A DNA stretch of 64,000 bases from Mycolicibacterium sp. CBMA 226 (GCF_009729075.1 NZ_VTGY01000008.1:1-64000), one strand, 5' to 3'. Shown: positions 8,471 through 20,369, counted from the stretch's first letter. Notes: generated by a model from the sequence alone, not told the origin. Translations and numbers: made by a program.

Positions 8471-9970
8471 ATGCAGCTAACGATGAGGCCGTACGTCACC
8501 GCAGGTGTCGCCCTAGCAGGTGCCAGCGTCATCGCTGTCGCTCCGGTCATGCCGGCCCAGGCTCTCCATGCACCGACGCTGCCCCAGGTGCACGCGCCCG
8601 CGGTGCAGCTCACCGCGCTGGACAATCCGCTCGACGTATTCGCGCCGATCGTCGCTGCGGTACAGCAACTGCTCGGTGACACTGGCAACGCGGTCGTCAC
8701 CAACGTCAATCCGCTGCTTCGGCAGGTCGTGATCAACCAGCTGTACACGCTTCAGCAAGCGCAGCAGCTCATCGGCAACATTGCCGGCGGGCTGGGCACC
8801 ATCGGCGCCGCGCTTCCGAGCACATTTCAGGCCGTCGGCGCGCAGCTGGCAACCGGAAATGTGAACGGCGCCATCGACGCCTTCCAGAGCGGCATCATCA
8901 TGGGCGGGCTGCAGCTCATCACGGGCATTTCGCAGCCGATCCAGAACATCGTGCAGCGACCGCTCGCCGTGGCCTCGGCGTTGGTTCCGGCAATGATCAC
9001 CACCGTCCAGTCCTTGGTGATCTTCGCCGTGGGTTCGACGCTCGGAATCGGCTGCAGTGACTGCGTCACCGTCAAGCCGATTGTTCAGCAGGTGGTGAGC
9101 AGCATTCAGAGTGTGCTGCAGGCGGTTACGACGCTGAACCCGCTCAACGTGATCAATGCGGTCCAGCACGGCATCGCGGACGTAACGGTCGACGTCATCA
9201 AGCAGGTGGATCAGTTCGTGACCGATGCGGTGCCGTTCATCGCCAGCACGATCCAGACCGCCCTGAACGTGAACCCGAACACCCCGACCGGGACCACGGA
9301 TCCGGCGACTGCCACCACAGCCGCCGCGGTGAAGGTGAGTGCGCTCTCCGCCACTGCGCCGAAGGCGACCGACCCCGCGGCGGTGCCGGCGGTCACGCCG
9401 GCCGATTCGACGCCCGCCGCCGCGGCTGCAACCGGGACTGCGACGGGCACGCCAGCTGGTACCGGTTCGCCGAGTACCGCCAAGGATGACGCGCAGGCGT
9501 CGACAACCAAGGCCGGTGCGGCGGAACCGACTTCGGCCACGACGCCCAGCAGTTCGGGCTCGTCCTCCTCGACGACGTCGTCCGGTTCCTCGGGCTCGTC
9601 GACCAAGGACGCCGGCTCGAACGCCACGGGCTCGGGCGCGACCAAGTCGGGCTCGGATTCCGCTGGTGCGAGCCAGTCCGGCTCGGCCCACAACGCGGGC
9701 GGCTCGGCAACGGGCGCCGAGGGCTCGACCGGTGGGACCACGGCCGGGGCCGGCGCGTCAGGCTCGACCAAGTCCGGTGACGCCAAGTCGGGCTCGACCA
9801 AGTCCGGTGACGCCAAGTCGGGCTCGACAAAGTCCGGTGAGGCCAAGTCGGATTCATCGAAGTCCGGCGACTCGGGCGCCGGTACGGCGACGACGCCGAA
9901 AGCCGCCAAAGCTGACAAGCCCAGCCATGCTGCCGCCGGTGCCAGCGGTGGTCACGCAGGAACGGAGTAA
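8471..9970 (+). CDS. Exported protein with Ser/Gly/Lys repeat tail
   Basis: A 499-residue protein. It has a signal peptide (MRPYVTAGVALAGASVIAVA) and a middle domain of about 220 residues, rich in Val/Gln/Ile and amphipathic (LLRQVVINQLYTLQQAQQLI). An Ala/Thr/Pro linker leads to a low-complexity tail dominated by Ser, Gly, Thr, Lys and Asp with tandem decapeptides GSTKSGDAKS. A single CSDC pair occurs in the middle domain. The N-terminus resembles that of the protein at 12862-14190, so the two may be paralogous in architecture. The ATG at 8471 follows GAGAGGT. It occupies the region where M. tuberculosis has PPE17, PE11 and PE12, but it shows no PE or PPE motif. Function is unknown; a cell-envelope role is inferred. 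Confidence 0.82.
   Translation: MQLTMRPYVTAGVALAGASVIAVAPVMPAQALHAPTLPQVHAPAVQLTALDNPLDVFAPIVAAVQQLLGDTGNAVVTNVNPLLRQVVINQLYTLQQAQQLIGNIAGGLGTIGAALPSTFQAVGAQLATGNVNGAIDAFQSGIIMGGLQLITGISQPIQNIVQRPLAVASALVPAMITTVQSLVIFAVGSTLGIGCSDCVTVKPIVQQVVSSIQSVLQAVTTLNPLNVINAVQHGIADVTVDVIKQVDQFVTDAVPFIASTIQTALNVNPNTPTGTTDPATATTAAAVKVSALSATAPKATDPAAVPAVTPADSTPAAAAATGTATGTPAGTGSPSTAKDDAQASTTKAGAAEPTSATTPSSSGSSSSTTSSGSSGSSTKDAGSNATGSGATKSGSDSAGASQSGSAHNAGGSATGAEGSTGGTTAGAGASGSTKSGDAKSGSTKSGDAKSGSTKSGEAKSDSSKSGDSGAGTATTPKAAKADKPSHAAAGASGGHAGTE
9761..9870 (+). repeat. 30-bp tandem repeats in exported protein tail
   Basis: A 30-bp unit encoding GSTKSGDAKS is present as two identical copies (9761-9790 and 9791-9820). 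A third copy has two changes (9821-9850), and a decayed partial copy follows to about 9870. The repeat is in frame, so copy-number change would alter tail length without a frameshift. Confidence 0.9.
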
Positions 9971-9981
9971 CTGACCGAACT

Positions 9982-10011
9982 GTGGCCCTCTACCGAAAGG
10001 TGGAGGGCCAC
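9982..10011. terminator. Strong GAAA-loop hairpin between convergent genes
   Basis: Arms GTGGCCCTCTACC and GGTGGAGGGCCAC form a 13-bp stem with one G-U pair and a GAAA tetraloop. It lies 12 bases after the stop of the exported repeat protein, and it contains the stop codon of the convergent CLC gene. No long U tract follows, as is common in mycobacteria. It could work in both directions. Confidence 0.75.
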
Positions 10012-11285
10012 AGCCGTTTCGGCTGTTCGGCCGCCGCGACCGTCGACCGGTCCCGCAGTAACCGGATGCCGTGTGACGAGAATGCCGCCACCGCGAAGAC
10101 CAGCAGCAGCCAGATCGGCGGATGGGCCAGCTCCCAGACGAAGAGTGCCGCGAATGCCGGTGCGCGTTGCGTTATCGCGAGCACGCCGGCAGCGCAGGTG
10201 AGCGCCACCGCCGCCACATGCAAGTTGGTGTGGACGAGATCGTTGAGAGCAAGCGTGGCAACGGTTCCCGCCGCCGCGCCGGTGGCGAGGGCCGGGGTGA
10301 TCATGCCGCCGACCGCACCCAACCGTAGGTACAGCGCGGTGAGCAGCGGCTTGAGCAGCAAGATGACGGCCGCCGCGGCGAGGGTGAGATCGGACCCGAC
10401 GGCGACGACCAGGACACTGCGGCCATTGCCCGGCAGTTCGGGCCGGTAGATCGAACACACCCCGGTGATCAGGCCGGCCAGCGCAACCCCGGGGATCAGC
10501 ACCCACGAGGTCAGCTGCGGCTTCGGTGCGGCGGCTGCCGTCAGCCGGTTGAAGGCCAGGCCCACGACAACTGCCAACGGAGCGATGGCCACCGCCAGCA
10601 TGGTGAACTGGTACGACAGTGCCGGAGCAGGCCATACGAGATTGCGCTCGAAATGCGTGACCGGATGCGACACCGCGACCGCCAGGCTGGATGTGATGAG
10701 CGCGGTGCCGACGACCTTGGGGTGCCAGGTGCCCATCATGACGCGCGCAGCGAAGAACGCCCCGCCCAGCGGCACGCTGTATACCGCGCCGAGACCGGCG
10801 CCGGCGGTACAGGACAGCAGAATTTCGCGATCGCGCGCGGTCAAGCTGCCGAGAGTCGACGACGTCAGGCGGCCGAGCCACGTCATACCGAAACTGCTGA
10901 GTACCGCGGCCAATTGGCGCGGCGCGGTCTCGCGGCCCAGCGAGGCGCCCGACCCGACGGCCACGACCTGTAGTGCAGCGTCGGCCGCCATGGGCAGATG
11001 CCGCATCGGCTGCTTTCCGGCGATGGTCGCCGACAACGACGGTGCGCCGCTGCGGCGGCGCAGGATCCACCAACCGAATCCGGCCAGTGCTCCGCCCACG
11101 GCCGGGGCGAGCGCGCGGCGGACTGGCGAGCTGGCGCCGATGCCGTCGAGCAACAGGCCATACGAATAGTGGTAGGCGAGGTGTTCGACAGCATGCAGCA
11201 GTGAGACCGTCGTCGCTCCCGCGACGCCGGCGAGCAGGCCGGTCAGCAGGGCAGCACTGCCGAATTCCAGCGCACGTCGCGTCAC
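9990..11285 (-). CDS. CLC-family chloride channel or H+/Cl- antiporter
   Basis: About 431 residues with ten or more hydrophobic helices. The ion-pathway motif GSGASLGRET corresponds to the CLC GREGP region and includes the gating glutamate. The tetraloop side (AGLGAVYSVPLGGAFFAARV) and the later RLGAVGGMITPALATGA motif are also present. The usual GREGP reads GRETAP here, a divergent variant. The GTG at 11285 is chosen; extending upstream would overlap mshB. It is divergent from mshB with only 28 bases between the two starts. Family membership is clear; channel versus exchanger cannot be decided by eye. Confidence 0.85.
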   Translation of the reverse strand: MTRRALEFGSAALLTGLLAGVAGATTVSLLHAVEHLAYHYSYGLLLDGIGASSPVRRALAPAVGGALAGFGWWILRRRSGAPSLSATIAGKQPMRHLPMAADAALQVVAVGSGASLGRETAPRQLAAVLSSFGMTWLGRLTSSTLGSLTARDREILLSCTAGAGLGAVYSVPLGGAFFAARVMMGTWHPKVVGTALITSSLAVAVSHPVTHFERNLVWPAPALSYQFTMLAVAIAPLAVVVGLAFNRLTAAAAPKPQLTSWVLIPGVALAGLITGVCSIYRPELPGNGRSVLVVAVGSDLTLAAAAVILLLKPLLTALYLRLGAVGGMITPALATGAAAGTVATLALNDLVHTNLHVAAVALTCAAGVLAITQRAPAFAALFVWELAHPPIWLLLVFAVAAFSSHGIRLLRDRSTVAAAEQPKRLWPSTFR

Positions 11286-11313
11286 ACGGTGAATGTATGC
11301 CAGCCTGGGGGTT

Positions 11314-12192
11314 ATGGAGACCCCACGGCTGCTGTTCGTCCACGCCCATCCGGATGACGAGACACTGACTACCGGAGCAACCATCGCGCACTACGCGGCC
11401 CGTGGCGCCGATGTGCGGGTAGTGACCTGCACGCTCGGCGAAGAGGGTGAGGTCATCGGTTCTCAGTGGGCGCAGTTGGCGGTCGACGGAGCTGACCAGC
11501 TGGGTGGCTACCGAATCGGTGAATTGACTTCGGCGCTAAAGGAATTGGGCGTCGACCAGCCGCGGTATCTGGGTGGGGCCGGACGTTGGCGCGACTCCGG
11601 TATGGAAGGCAGCCCGGCGCGACACCGTCAGCGATTCGCGGACGCCGACATGGACGAAGCGGTTGGCGAGCTGGTGGCGGTGCTGCGGGATTTCCGTCCG
11701 CACGTCGTCGTCACCTACGACCCCAACGGCGGCTACGGGCACCCCGATCACGTCCAGGCCCACCGGGTGACGACGGCTGCGGTGGCCGCGTCGTCAGGTG
11801 ACGGGCATCCGGGCGAGCCCTGGCAGGTGCCGAAGTTCTATTGGACCGTGATGGACGGTGAGTCGATGGCCGAGGCTCTGGAATCGCTGAACGGCATCGA
11901 ACTGCCCGACAGTTGGGTGCGGATCCCGGCCACTGCGCTGCCGTTCGACCTCGGTCACCGCATCGACGCCGTCATAGACGCGCCGGACAGCCTGCCGGCC
12001 AAGATCGCCGCCATGCGCGCCCACCAAACGCAGGTGACCGTGGAGCCGAGTGGCCGGGTGTTTGCCCTGTCCAACAACATCGCGCTGCCCATCGACGCGC
12101 GCGAGCACTACGTATTGGTCGAGGGCAAGCCGGGCGACCGCGACGACCGTGGTCTGGAAACTGACCTACTCAGCGGGATAAACCTGGCGTGA
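11314..12192 (+). CDS. mshB: MshB, GlcNAc-Ins deacetylase of mycothiol synthesis
   Basis: A 292-residue zinc metalloamidase of the LmbE/PIG-L family. MshB removes the acetyl group from GlcNAc-Ins to give GlcN-Ins, the second committed step to mycothiol. The zinc site is visible as AHPDDE (His12, Asp15) and GHPDHVQAH (third ligand at about His146). The catalytic base is the adjacent Asp14. The motifs [15 protein letters not shown] and LSNNIALPI match mycobacterial MshB. The start at ATG 11314 gives [16 protein letters not shown]. Very short spacing to the divergent CLC gene implies overlapping promoters. Confidence 0.95.
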   Translation: METPRLLFVHAHPDDETLTTGATIAHYAARGADVRVVTCTLGEEGEVIGSQWAQLAVDGADQLGGYRIGELTSALKELGVDQPRYLGGAGRWRDSGMEGSPARHRQRFADADMDEAVGELVAVLRDFRPHVVVTYDPNGGYGHPDHVQAHRVTTAAVAASSGDGHPGEPWQVPKFYWTVMDGESMAEALESLNGIELPDSWVRIPATALPFDLGHRIDAVIDAPDSLPAKIAAMRAHQTQVTVEPSGRVFALSNNIALPIDAREHYVLVEGKPGDRDDRGLETDLLSGINLA

Positions 12193-12223
12193 CACCGGGA
12201 GCCGGGGGAGTAGGGTAGCCGCC

Positions 12224-12331
12224 ATGGACGCGGATCTGGACCCCAACCTGCAGCACTTGCAGGGCCTCGGCGACAACTATCAGTGGGTCGTCGGTTCTCT
12301 GGTCTCGCTGCTCGACAGCATTCCGACCTGA
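12224..12331 (+). CDS. Possible 35-residue small protein
   Basis: An ATG-started frame of 35 codons ends exactly before the Rv1171-like membrane protein. The peptide starts MDADLDPNLQHLQGLGDNYQ and ends WVVGSLVSLLDSIPT, acidic then hydrophobic, with an amphipathic look. GGGGGAG lies about 15 bases upstream, too far for a typical ribosome site. It may be a small protein, a translational leader, or chance. Confidence 0.35.
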   Translation: MDADLDPNLQHLQGLGDNYQWVVGSLVSLLDSIPT

Positions 12332-12342
12332 CGTCAGCTCCG

Positions 12343-12732
12343 GTGCGCACTGACTCCGGTCGGCTGCGCGTGTTCATTCTCGGTGTTCTCGCGTTTGACG
12401 GCGTCCTGTCGGCCGTCGCCGGTGCACTGTTCCTGCCCCTGTATATCGGACCGGTGCCATTTCCGATCAGTGCGTTGATCAGTGGACTGGTCAACGCTGC
12501 CCTCGTCTGGGCGTGCCTGCAATGGACATCGCATCCGCGGCTGGCCGCGCTCCCGATGTGGACCTGGCTGACGACCGTTGTGGTGTTGTTGCTCGGTGGC
12601 CCCGGCGACGACGTCGTGTTCGGCGGCACCGGAATCATGCAGGTGTCGCCGTTGATCTTCTTACTGTTCGGGGCGACGCCGCCGGGCGTGGTGCTGTGGC
12701 GTCACGCCCGGCGCCGAGCCGGGTCGGGTTAG
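12343..12732 (+). CDS. Rv1171-like four-helix membrane protein
   Basis: About 129 residues with four hydrophobic segments (VFILGVLAFDGVLSAVAGAL; ISALISGLVNAALVWACL; MWTWLTTVVVLLLGG; VSPLIFLLFGATPPGVVLW) and a short basic tail. Its position directly after mshB matches Rv1171, a conserved membrane protein of unknown function. The GTG at 12343 is chosen. A GTG at 12283 is also in frame but would overlap the 35-residue frame upstream. Confidence 0.75.
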   Translation: MRTDSGRLRVFILGVLAFDGVLSAVAGALFLPLYIGPVPFPISALISGLVNAALVWACLQWTSHPRLAALPMWTWLTTVVVLLLGGPGDDVVFGGTGIMQVSPLIFLLFGATPPGVVLWRHARRRAGSG

Positions 12733-12761
12733 CGGCCGGTCTCGCTGCACAACTCTCGCCC

Positions 12762-12805
12762 GGAGGAGTCAGCTTTCCTTGACGTCAAGGAAAGCTGACT
12801 CCTCC
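12762..12805. terminator. Perfect 44-bp palindrome between convergent genes
   Basis: Two 22-base arms are exact reverse complements with no spacer. The left arm begins GGAGGAGTCAGCTTTCCTTG and the centre is GACGTC. It lies 29 bases after the Rv1171-like gene and 56 bases beyond the stop of the convergent exported protein gene. The likeliest role is a bidirectional terminator. The absence of an unpaired loop is unusual, so a protein-binding or cruciform site is also possible. Confidence 0.7.
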
Positions 12806-12861
12806 CGATCGAATACGTGGCTGGAGAAGGCCGCCAAGCCGCCGAACTAGGTGAGCAGGGT

Positions 12862-14190
12862 TCAGCCGTTGGCCGCGTGGCTCCCCGCACCCGAATTCTG
12901 GCCCGCGGCGGCGTCCTGCGACTGGCCGGAGCCCTTCTCTCCCTTGGATTTTCCGTTGCGCACCTTGCCTGGCTTGGTGTCGGACGTGCCGGTTCCGCCG
13001 GCGGCCTGGTTGTCCCCGGTATTCGTGGTCCCGGCCTTGTCCCCGGCCTTGTCGCCGGCCTTGTCGCCGGCCTTGTCGCCGGCCTTCTTACCGGGCTTCG
13101 TGACGGGCGTGGGGGCCTTGACATCGTCTGACTGCGGAGCGGCCGGTGCACCCGCATCACCCGTGGCGGGAGCGCCTGCCTTGGGGTCGGTCTTCGGCTC
13201 TGTCTTCAGGTCCCCCTTGGGGTCAACCTTGGGATCGGCCTTTGTTTCGGTCTTGGGGTCGGCCTTCGGTGCGCCGGCCTGCTGGTGCGCCGGTTGTTGT
13301 CCGGCTTCGCCGGCGGTCTGGGTGCCTTTCTCGTCGGTCTTGCCCTTGTCTCCGGCATCCGCGGGTGTCTCTGCCGGCTTGTCGGCCGGCGCCTGGATTT
13401 GCGCGGCGGTCGGCGCGAGCTTGGCGGCAGGGTCGGCCTTCGTGGACGTCTTGGGTGCAAACTGGGCGGCCAGACCGGTCAGTGCGGTCTGCACCGATTT
13501 GGCGATCGACTCGAGAGTGGGCGCCGTGGCGGCCAGCGGCCCGATCGGCGGAATCGGCGGGATCGGCGGGATGAGCCAGCCGAAGAAGTAGTTGAACTCC
13601 GCGATGCCGAAGTTGATGACCGGGGGGATCGACATCCGGACCACGTTGCGGACGGCCTGGGTCCACACGAATAGGTTCAGTGGGTCGTTCACGATCGGCA
13701 CGACGCCCTGATAGAAGACGTTGTCCGAGATCGGCCGGATCAGCGTCCAGTAGAAGATGTCGGTCTGTGCGGCGATCGTGCCCGCGAACGGCACGAACCA
13801 GCCGGCCCAGTAAAGCAGGTCGGTCGCGTAATTGACGCCCCAGTCGACCCAGGCCTGAATGCCCTGGTAGGCGCCGGTCAACCAATCGCTGGCGGCGTTC
13901 TGCGGGCCGACGACGGGTGCGGCTGCCAATGGCGCTGCCGCCAACGGATTGGGTCCGACTTTCGGGACGACGCCCGCGGCCGGCAGCTTGGGCGGCGTCG
14001 GCGGGGTCATATTGCCGGCCGCGGCCAGCAGCTTGACCATGGCCTCGGTCAGGTGGGGCTGCACTGGGGTCGGGTGCGCAGGGACTGCGACGTCGGCGGG
14101 AAGTACCTGAATGGGGGTCAGTGCAACGGCGGTGGCGGTGGCCGCGACGGCGCCCGCCATCAGATATGGACGAAGTGAAACGGACACCAT
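12862..14190 (-). CDS. Exported protein with Lys/Asp/Pro repeat tail
   Basis: A 442-residue protein. The signal peptide is LRPYLMAGAVAATATAVALT. A central folded domain of roughly residues 100-225 is rich in aromatic residues (YQGIQAWVDWGVNYATDLLY, GWFVPFAGTIAAQTDIFYW) and ends in a WLIPPIPPIPPIGPL proline run. A tail of about 200 residues of K/D/P/T repeats follows (KTETKADPKVDPKGDLKTEP; KAGD units). The aromatic central domain resembles one I associate with several exported NTM proteins. AGGAGT precedes the ATG at 14190. The signal region is similar to that of the protein at 8471-9970. Function is unknown; surface or periplasmic location is inferred. Confidence 0.82.
   Translation of the reverse strand: MVSVSLRPYLMAGAVAATATAVALTPIQVLPADVAVPAHPTPVQPHLTEAMVKLLAAAGNMTPPTPPKLPAAGVVPKVGPNPLAAAPLAAAPVVGPQNAASDWLTGAYQGIQAWVDWGVNYATDLLYWAGWFVPFAGTIAAQTDIFYWTLIRPISDNVFYQGVVPIVNDPLNLFVWTQAVRNVVRMSIPPVINFGIAEFNYFFGWLIPPIPPIPPIGPLAATAPTLESIAKSVQTALTGLAAQFAPKTSTKADPAAKLAPTAAQIQAPADKPAETPADAGDKGKTDEKGTQTAGEAGQQPAHQQAGAPKADPKTETKADPKVDPKGDLKTEPKTDPKAGAPATGDAGAPAAPQSDDVKAPTPVTKPGKKAGDKAGDKAGDKAGDKAGTTNTGDNQAAGGTGTSDTKPGKVRNGKSKGEKGSGQSQDAAAGQNSGAGSHAANG
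13031..13088 (-). repeat. 12-bp tandem repeats encoding KAGD
   Basis: A 12-bp unit (GCCGGCCTTGTC on the plus strand) occurs four to five times in succession within the tail of the exported protein and encodes KAGD repeats. It is an in-frame microsatellite-like array that could expand or contract. Confidence 0.85.
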
Positions 14191-14400
14191 GACTCCTTGA
14201 AACGATCGCGTCCGGACGTCATGAACTTACGCGCACGTCACTGAGTTCTCCTAGTAGTCTGCGCGTTTGCTGTATGTGTCTGGGTATGGGGCCCGCGCCG
14301 TGCGCGGGTGCTGGCGCTACTGTGGCCGGTATGCCAGGCGCAGTGGTTTCAGAATGTGAGACGCGTGGATGATCGTCGACTTCAACGGGGTTACACCGAA

Positions 14401-16974
14401 GTGGCTCTGAACCCCCCGAGCGGCGCCGACCTGCCCATCCCCGTGGTCCCACCGCTCGCGCCCTCTTCGTCCGCGTTACGCCGCGTCCTGCGCCGAGCCC
14501 GTGACGGTGTCTCGCTGAATGTGGATGAGGCCGCGATCGCGATGACGGCCCGCGGCGACGACCTCGCCGACCTGTGTGCGAGTGCCGCGCGGGTTCGTGA
14601 CGCCGGGTTGGAAGCGGCGGGTCGGCGCGGTGCGACCGGTAGGTTGCCGGTGTCCTACTCGCGCAAGGTGTTCATCCCCGTCACTCATCTGTGCCGCGAC
14701 ACGTGCCATTACTGCACGTTCGTCACCGTGCCGGGCAAGCTGCGCGCACAGGGCATGGGCATGTACTTGGAGCCCGATGAGATTCTGGACGTGGCCCGTA
14801 AGGGTGCCGAGTTGGGTTGCCAGGAAGCGCTTTTCACCCTTGGTGACCGCCCGGAGGACCGCTGGGACGAAGCCAAGCAATGGCTCGACGAACGCGGCTA
14901 TGACTCCACCCTCGACTACGTGCGTGCGATGGCGATTCGCGTGCTCGAGGAGACCGGTCTGCTGCCGCACCTGAATCCGGGCGTCATGAGCTGGTCAGAG
15001 CTGTCGCGGCTCAAGCCGGTGGCGCCGTCCATGGGCATGATGCTCGAGACCACGTCGCGCCGGCTGTTCGAGACCAAGGGCCTGGCGCACTACGGCAGCC
15101 CCGACAAGGACCCGGCGGTTCGGCTGCGCACGCTCGATGACGCCGGCCGGTTGTCCATCCCGTTCACCACCGGCCTGCTGGTGGGTATCGGTGAGAACCT
15201 CACCGAGCGGGCGGAGACCATGCACGCGATCCGCAAGTCGCACAAGGAATTCGGGCACGTGCAGGAAGTGATCGTGCAGAACTTCCGGGCCAAGGATCAC
15301 ACCGCCATGGCCCAGGCGCCCGATGCCGGGATCGATGATTTCCTGGCCACCATCGCGGTGACGCGCCTGGTGCTGGGGCCCAAGATGCGCATCCAGGCCC
15401 CACCGAATCTGGTGTCGCGGCAGGAGTGCCTGGCGCTGATCGGCGCCGGCGTCGACGACTGGGGCGGCGTTTCACCGCTGACCCCCGACCACGTCAACCC
15501 GGAACGGCCGTGGCCGGCGCTCGACGATCTGGCTTCGGTGACTGCCGAGGCCGGCTACGACCTGGTGCAGCGGTTGACGGCACAGCCGTCGTACGTGCAG
15601 GCCGGCGCGGCATGGATCGACCCGCGGGTGCGCGGACACGTCGATGCGCTGGCCGATCCGGAGACCGGGTGGGCGCGTGATGTGAAGCCTGTCGGGATGC
15701 CGTGGCAGGAACCCGACGAGGCGTCAGAGTCGTTGGGCCGCACCGATCTGCACACCGCGATCGACACCGAGGGCCGGCTGACAGAGACACGCAGCGACCT
15801 CGGTAGCGCGTTCGGCGACTGGGAGTCCATCCGGGAGAAGGTCTCCGAGCTGGCGGCGCGTGCCCCGGAGCGCATCGACACCGACGTGCTCGCGGCGTTG
15901 CGTTCGGCGGAACGGGACCCGGGCGGCTGCACCGACGACGAATACCTGGCTCTGGCCACGGCGGATGGTCCGGCGCTGGATGCGGTTGCGGCGCTGGCGG
16001 ACTCGCTGCGGCGGGACGTCGTCGGCGACGATGTCACGTTCGTCGTCAACCGGAATATCAACTTCACCAACATCTGCTACACGGGCTGCCGCTTCTGCGC
16101 CTTCGCGCAGCGCAAGGGTGACGCCGACGCCTACTCGTTGTCGGTCGACGAGGTCGCCGACCGGGCCTGGGAGGCCCACGTCGCCGGAGCCACCGAGGTC
16201 TGCATGCAGGGTGGTATCGACCCCGAACTGCCCGTTACGGGGTATGCCGATCTGGTCCGTGCGGTGAAGAAGCGGGTGCCCTCAATGCACGTGCACGCGT
16301 TCTCGCCCATGGAGATCGCCAACGGCGTGACACGCAGCGGGCTGTCCGTGCGGGAGTGGCTGACGTCGCTGCGGGAGGCCGGCCTGGGCTCGATCCCGGG
16401 CACCGCCGCCGAGATTCTCGACGACGAGGTCCGCTGGGTACTGACCAAGGGCAAGTTGCCCACCGCGGAGTGGATCAATGTGGTGACCACGGCGCACGAG
16501 GTGGGGCTGCGCTCGTCGTCGACGATGATGTACGGGCACGTCGACACTCCGAAGCACTGGGTGGGGCACCTGAACGTGCTGCGCGGAATCCAGGACCGCA
16601 CAGGCGGTTTCACCGAGTTCGTGCCGCTGCCGTTCGTGCACCAGTCGTCGCCGCTGTATCTGGCCGGTGGGGCGCGCCCGGGGCCGACGCACCGCGACAA
16701 CCGCGCGGTGCATGCTCTGGCGCGGATCATGTTGCACGGCCGGATTCCCAGCATCCAGACCTCGTGGGTCAAGCTCGGGGTGGAGCGTACCCAGGTGATG
16801 CTGCAGGGCGGCGCGAACGACCTCGGCGGCACGCTGATGGAGGAGACCATCTCGCGCATGGCAGGTTCGGAGAACGGGTCCGCCAAGACCGTCGCCGAGC
16901 TGGTCGCCATCGCCGAAGGCATCGGCCGCCCGGCCCGCCAGCGCAGCACCGACTACTCGCCACTGGCTGCCTGA
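14401..16974 (+). CDS. fbiC: FbiC, FO synthase (CofG-CofH fusion) for F420
   Basis: An 857-residue bifunctional radical SAM enzyme that makes 7,8-didemethyl-8-hydroxy-5-deazariboflavin (FO), the deazaflavin core of coenzyme F420. The N-terminal CofG half carries CRDTCHYC (cysteines 98, 102, 105). The C-terminal CofH half carries CYTGCRFC (559, 563, 566). Each binds a [4Fe-4S] cluster and SAM. The length matches M. tuberculosis FbiC. The GTG at 14401 puts the conserved [20 protein letters not shown] segment near the N-terminus as expected. The 14191-14400 upstream region contains a small GC hairpin at 14292-14308. Confidence 0.97.
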   Translation: MALNPPSGADLPIPVVPPLAPSSSALRRVLRRARDGVSLNVDEAAIAMTARGDDLADLCASAARVRDAGLEAAGRRGATGRLPVSYSRKVFIPVTHLCRDTCHYCTFVTVPGKLRAQGMGMYLEPDEILDVARKGAELGCQEALFTLGDRPEDRWDEAKQWLDERGYDSTLDYVRAMAIRVLEETGLLPHLNPGVMSWSELSRLKPVAPSMGMMLETTSRRLFETKGLAHYGSPDKDPAVRLRTLDDAGRLSIPFTTGLLVGIGENLTERAETMHAIRKSHKEFGHVQEVIVQNFRAKDHTAMAQAPDAGIDDFLATIAVTRLVLGPKMRIQAPPNLVSRQECLALIGAGVDDWGGVSPLTPDHVNPERPWPALDDLASVTAEAGYDLVQRLTAQPSYVQAGAAWIDPRVRGHVDALADPETGWARDVKPVGMPWQEPDEASESLGRTDLHTAIDTEGRLTETRSDLGSAFGDWESIREKVSELAARAPERIDTDVLAALRSAERDPGGCTDDEYLALATADGPALDAVAALADSLRRDVVGDDVTFVVNRNINFTNICYTGCRFCAFAQRKGDADAYSLSVDEVADRAWEAHVAGATEVCMQGGIDPELPVTGYADLVRAVKKRVPSMHVHAFSPMEIANGVTRSGLSVREWLTSLREAGLGSIPGTAAEILDDEVRWVLTKGKLPTAEWINVVTTAHEVGLRSSSTMMYGHVDTPKHWVGHLNVLRGIQDRTGGFTEFVPLPFVHQSSPLYLAGGARPGPTHRDNRAVHALARIMLHGRIPSIQTSWVKLGVERTQVMLQGGANDLGGTLMEETISRMAGSENGSAKTVAELVAIAEGIGRPARQRSTDYSPLAA

Positions 16975-17054
16975 CGGCGCTCAGCCGGCACAAATGTCGC
17001 GCGACACGCGGCGGTTGGGGTGCATTCGCGTCTGGTCGCGGTGAAACTTGATGC

Positions 17055-17519
17055 GTGAACACCATCGGTGACATCCCGGCGCACCCATTCTTCGTCCATT
17101 TCGTCGTGGTCCTGGTGCCGCTGATCGCGATCTTGGTGATCCTCTGCGCGGTCTGGACGGCCGCGCGGGAGCGCCTGGTCTGGCTGACGCTGGTGCTGTC
17201 CGTGGTGCTGACGGTGCTGACCCCGCTGGCTACCGATGCCGGCGAATGGCTGGAGCACCAGCAGCAGACCCGTACGCCGACCCTGCATGAGCACACCGAA
17301 CTCGGCGACACGGCAATCTACTTCGTGCTCGGCCTGCTGGTGGTGTCGCTGGCGCTGGCTTTTCTGCACCGCTGGGGCGCACGCCTCGGCGAACGCCGTG
17401 GCCTGGCGGGCATCGTGGTGGCGGTGCTGGCCGTGCTGATCGGTGTCGCGTCGATCTACCAGATGGTGCGCATCGGCGACACCGGCGCCCACGCGGTGTG
17501 GGGTAGCGGCGGGTCGTAG
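17055..17519 (+). CDS. DUF2231-family membrane protein
   Basis: A 154-residue protein with four hydrophobic helices. The N-terminal HPFFVHFVVVLVPL motif has the HxxxVH pattern typical of DUF2231 proteins, often linked to heme or redox membrane functions. A second loop holds DAGEWLEHQQQ and LHEHTELGD, with several histidines. The GTG at 17055 has no obvious ribosome site and might be leaderless. It follows fbiC by 80 bases and converges with fadH. The specific role is unknown. Confidence 0.8.
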   Translation: MNTIGDIPAHPFFVHFVVVLVPLIAILVILCAVWTAARERLVWLTLVLSVVLTVLTPLATDAGEWLEHQQQTRTPTLHEHTELGDTAIYFVLGLLVVSLALAFLHRWGARLGERRGLAGIVVAVLAVLIGVASIYQMVRIGDTGAHAVWGSGGS

Positions 17520-17522
17520 CCG

Positions 17523-20113
<2,591 letters not shown>

Positions 20114-20369
20114 GGCACGAGCGTAAGTGCTACCGACGGTCCTATGCAACAAATTGCAAAGCCAAAAATGACACGCGTAAAAAGCTGTGTATGGAACTAG
20201 TCGGACGGTATGTGCAACGTCTAGTATCAGTAACCACGCGCCACCCTTCCCGGGCGGCGCGTAAAGTTAGGTAACACTGAGCCAGACGCTTCGGTACGGG
20301 CGCACCATACTGACGTCTGCTCGTTGATTCCTGACGAGCCAGCAGCCCACTGGAACAGGAGAACTACCG

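Noticed and set aside
9952..11391. Alternative 479-codon frame antisense to mshB and overlapping the CLC gene
   Set aside because: Its product is Arg/Gly-rich with no membrane segments, while the neighbouring frame has clear CLC helices and motifs.
20145..20158. GCAA-CAAA-TTGC dyad as a PadR operator
   Set aside because: Four-base arms are expected often by chance, so it is mentioned with the gene but not called as a site.
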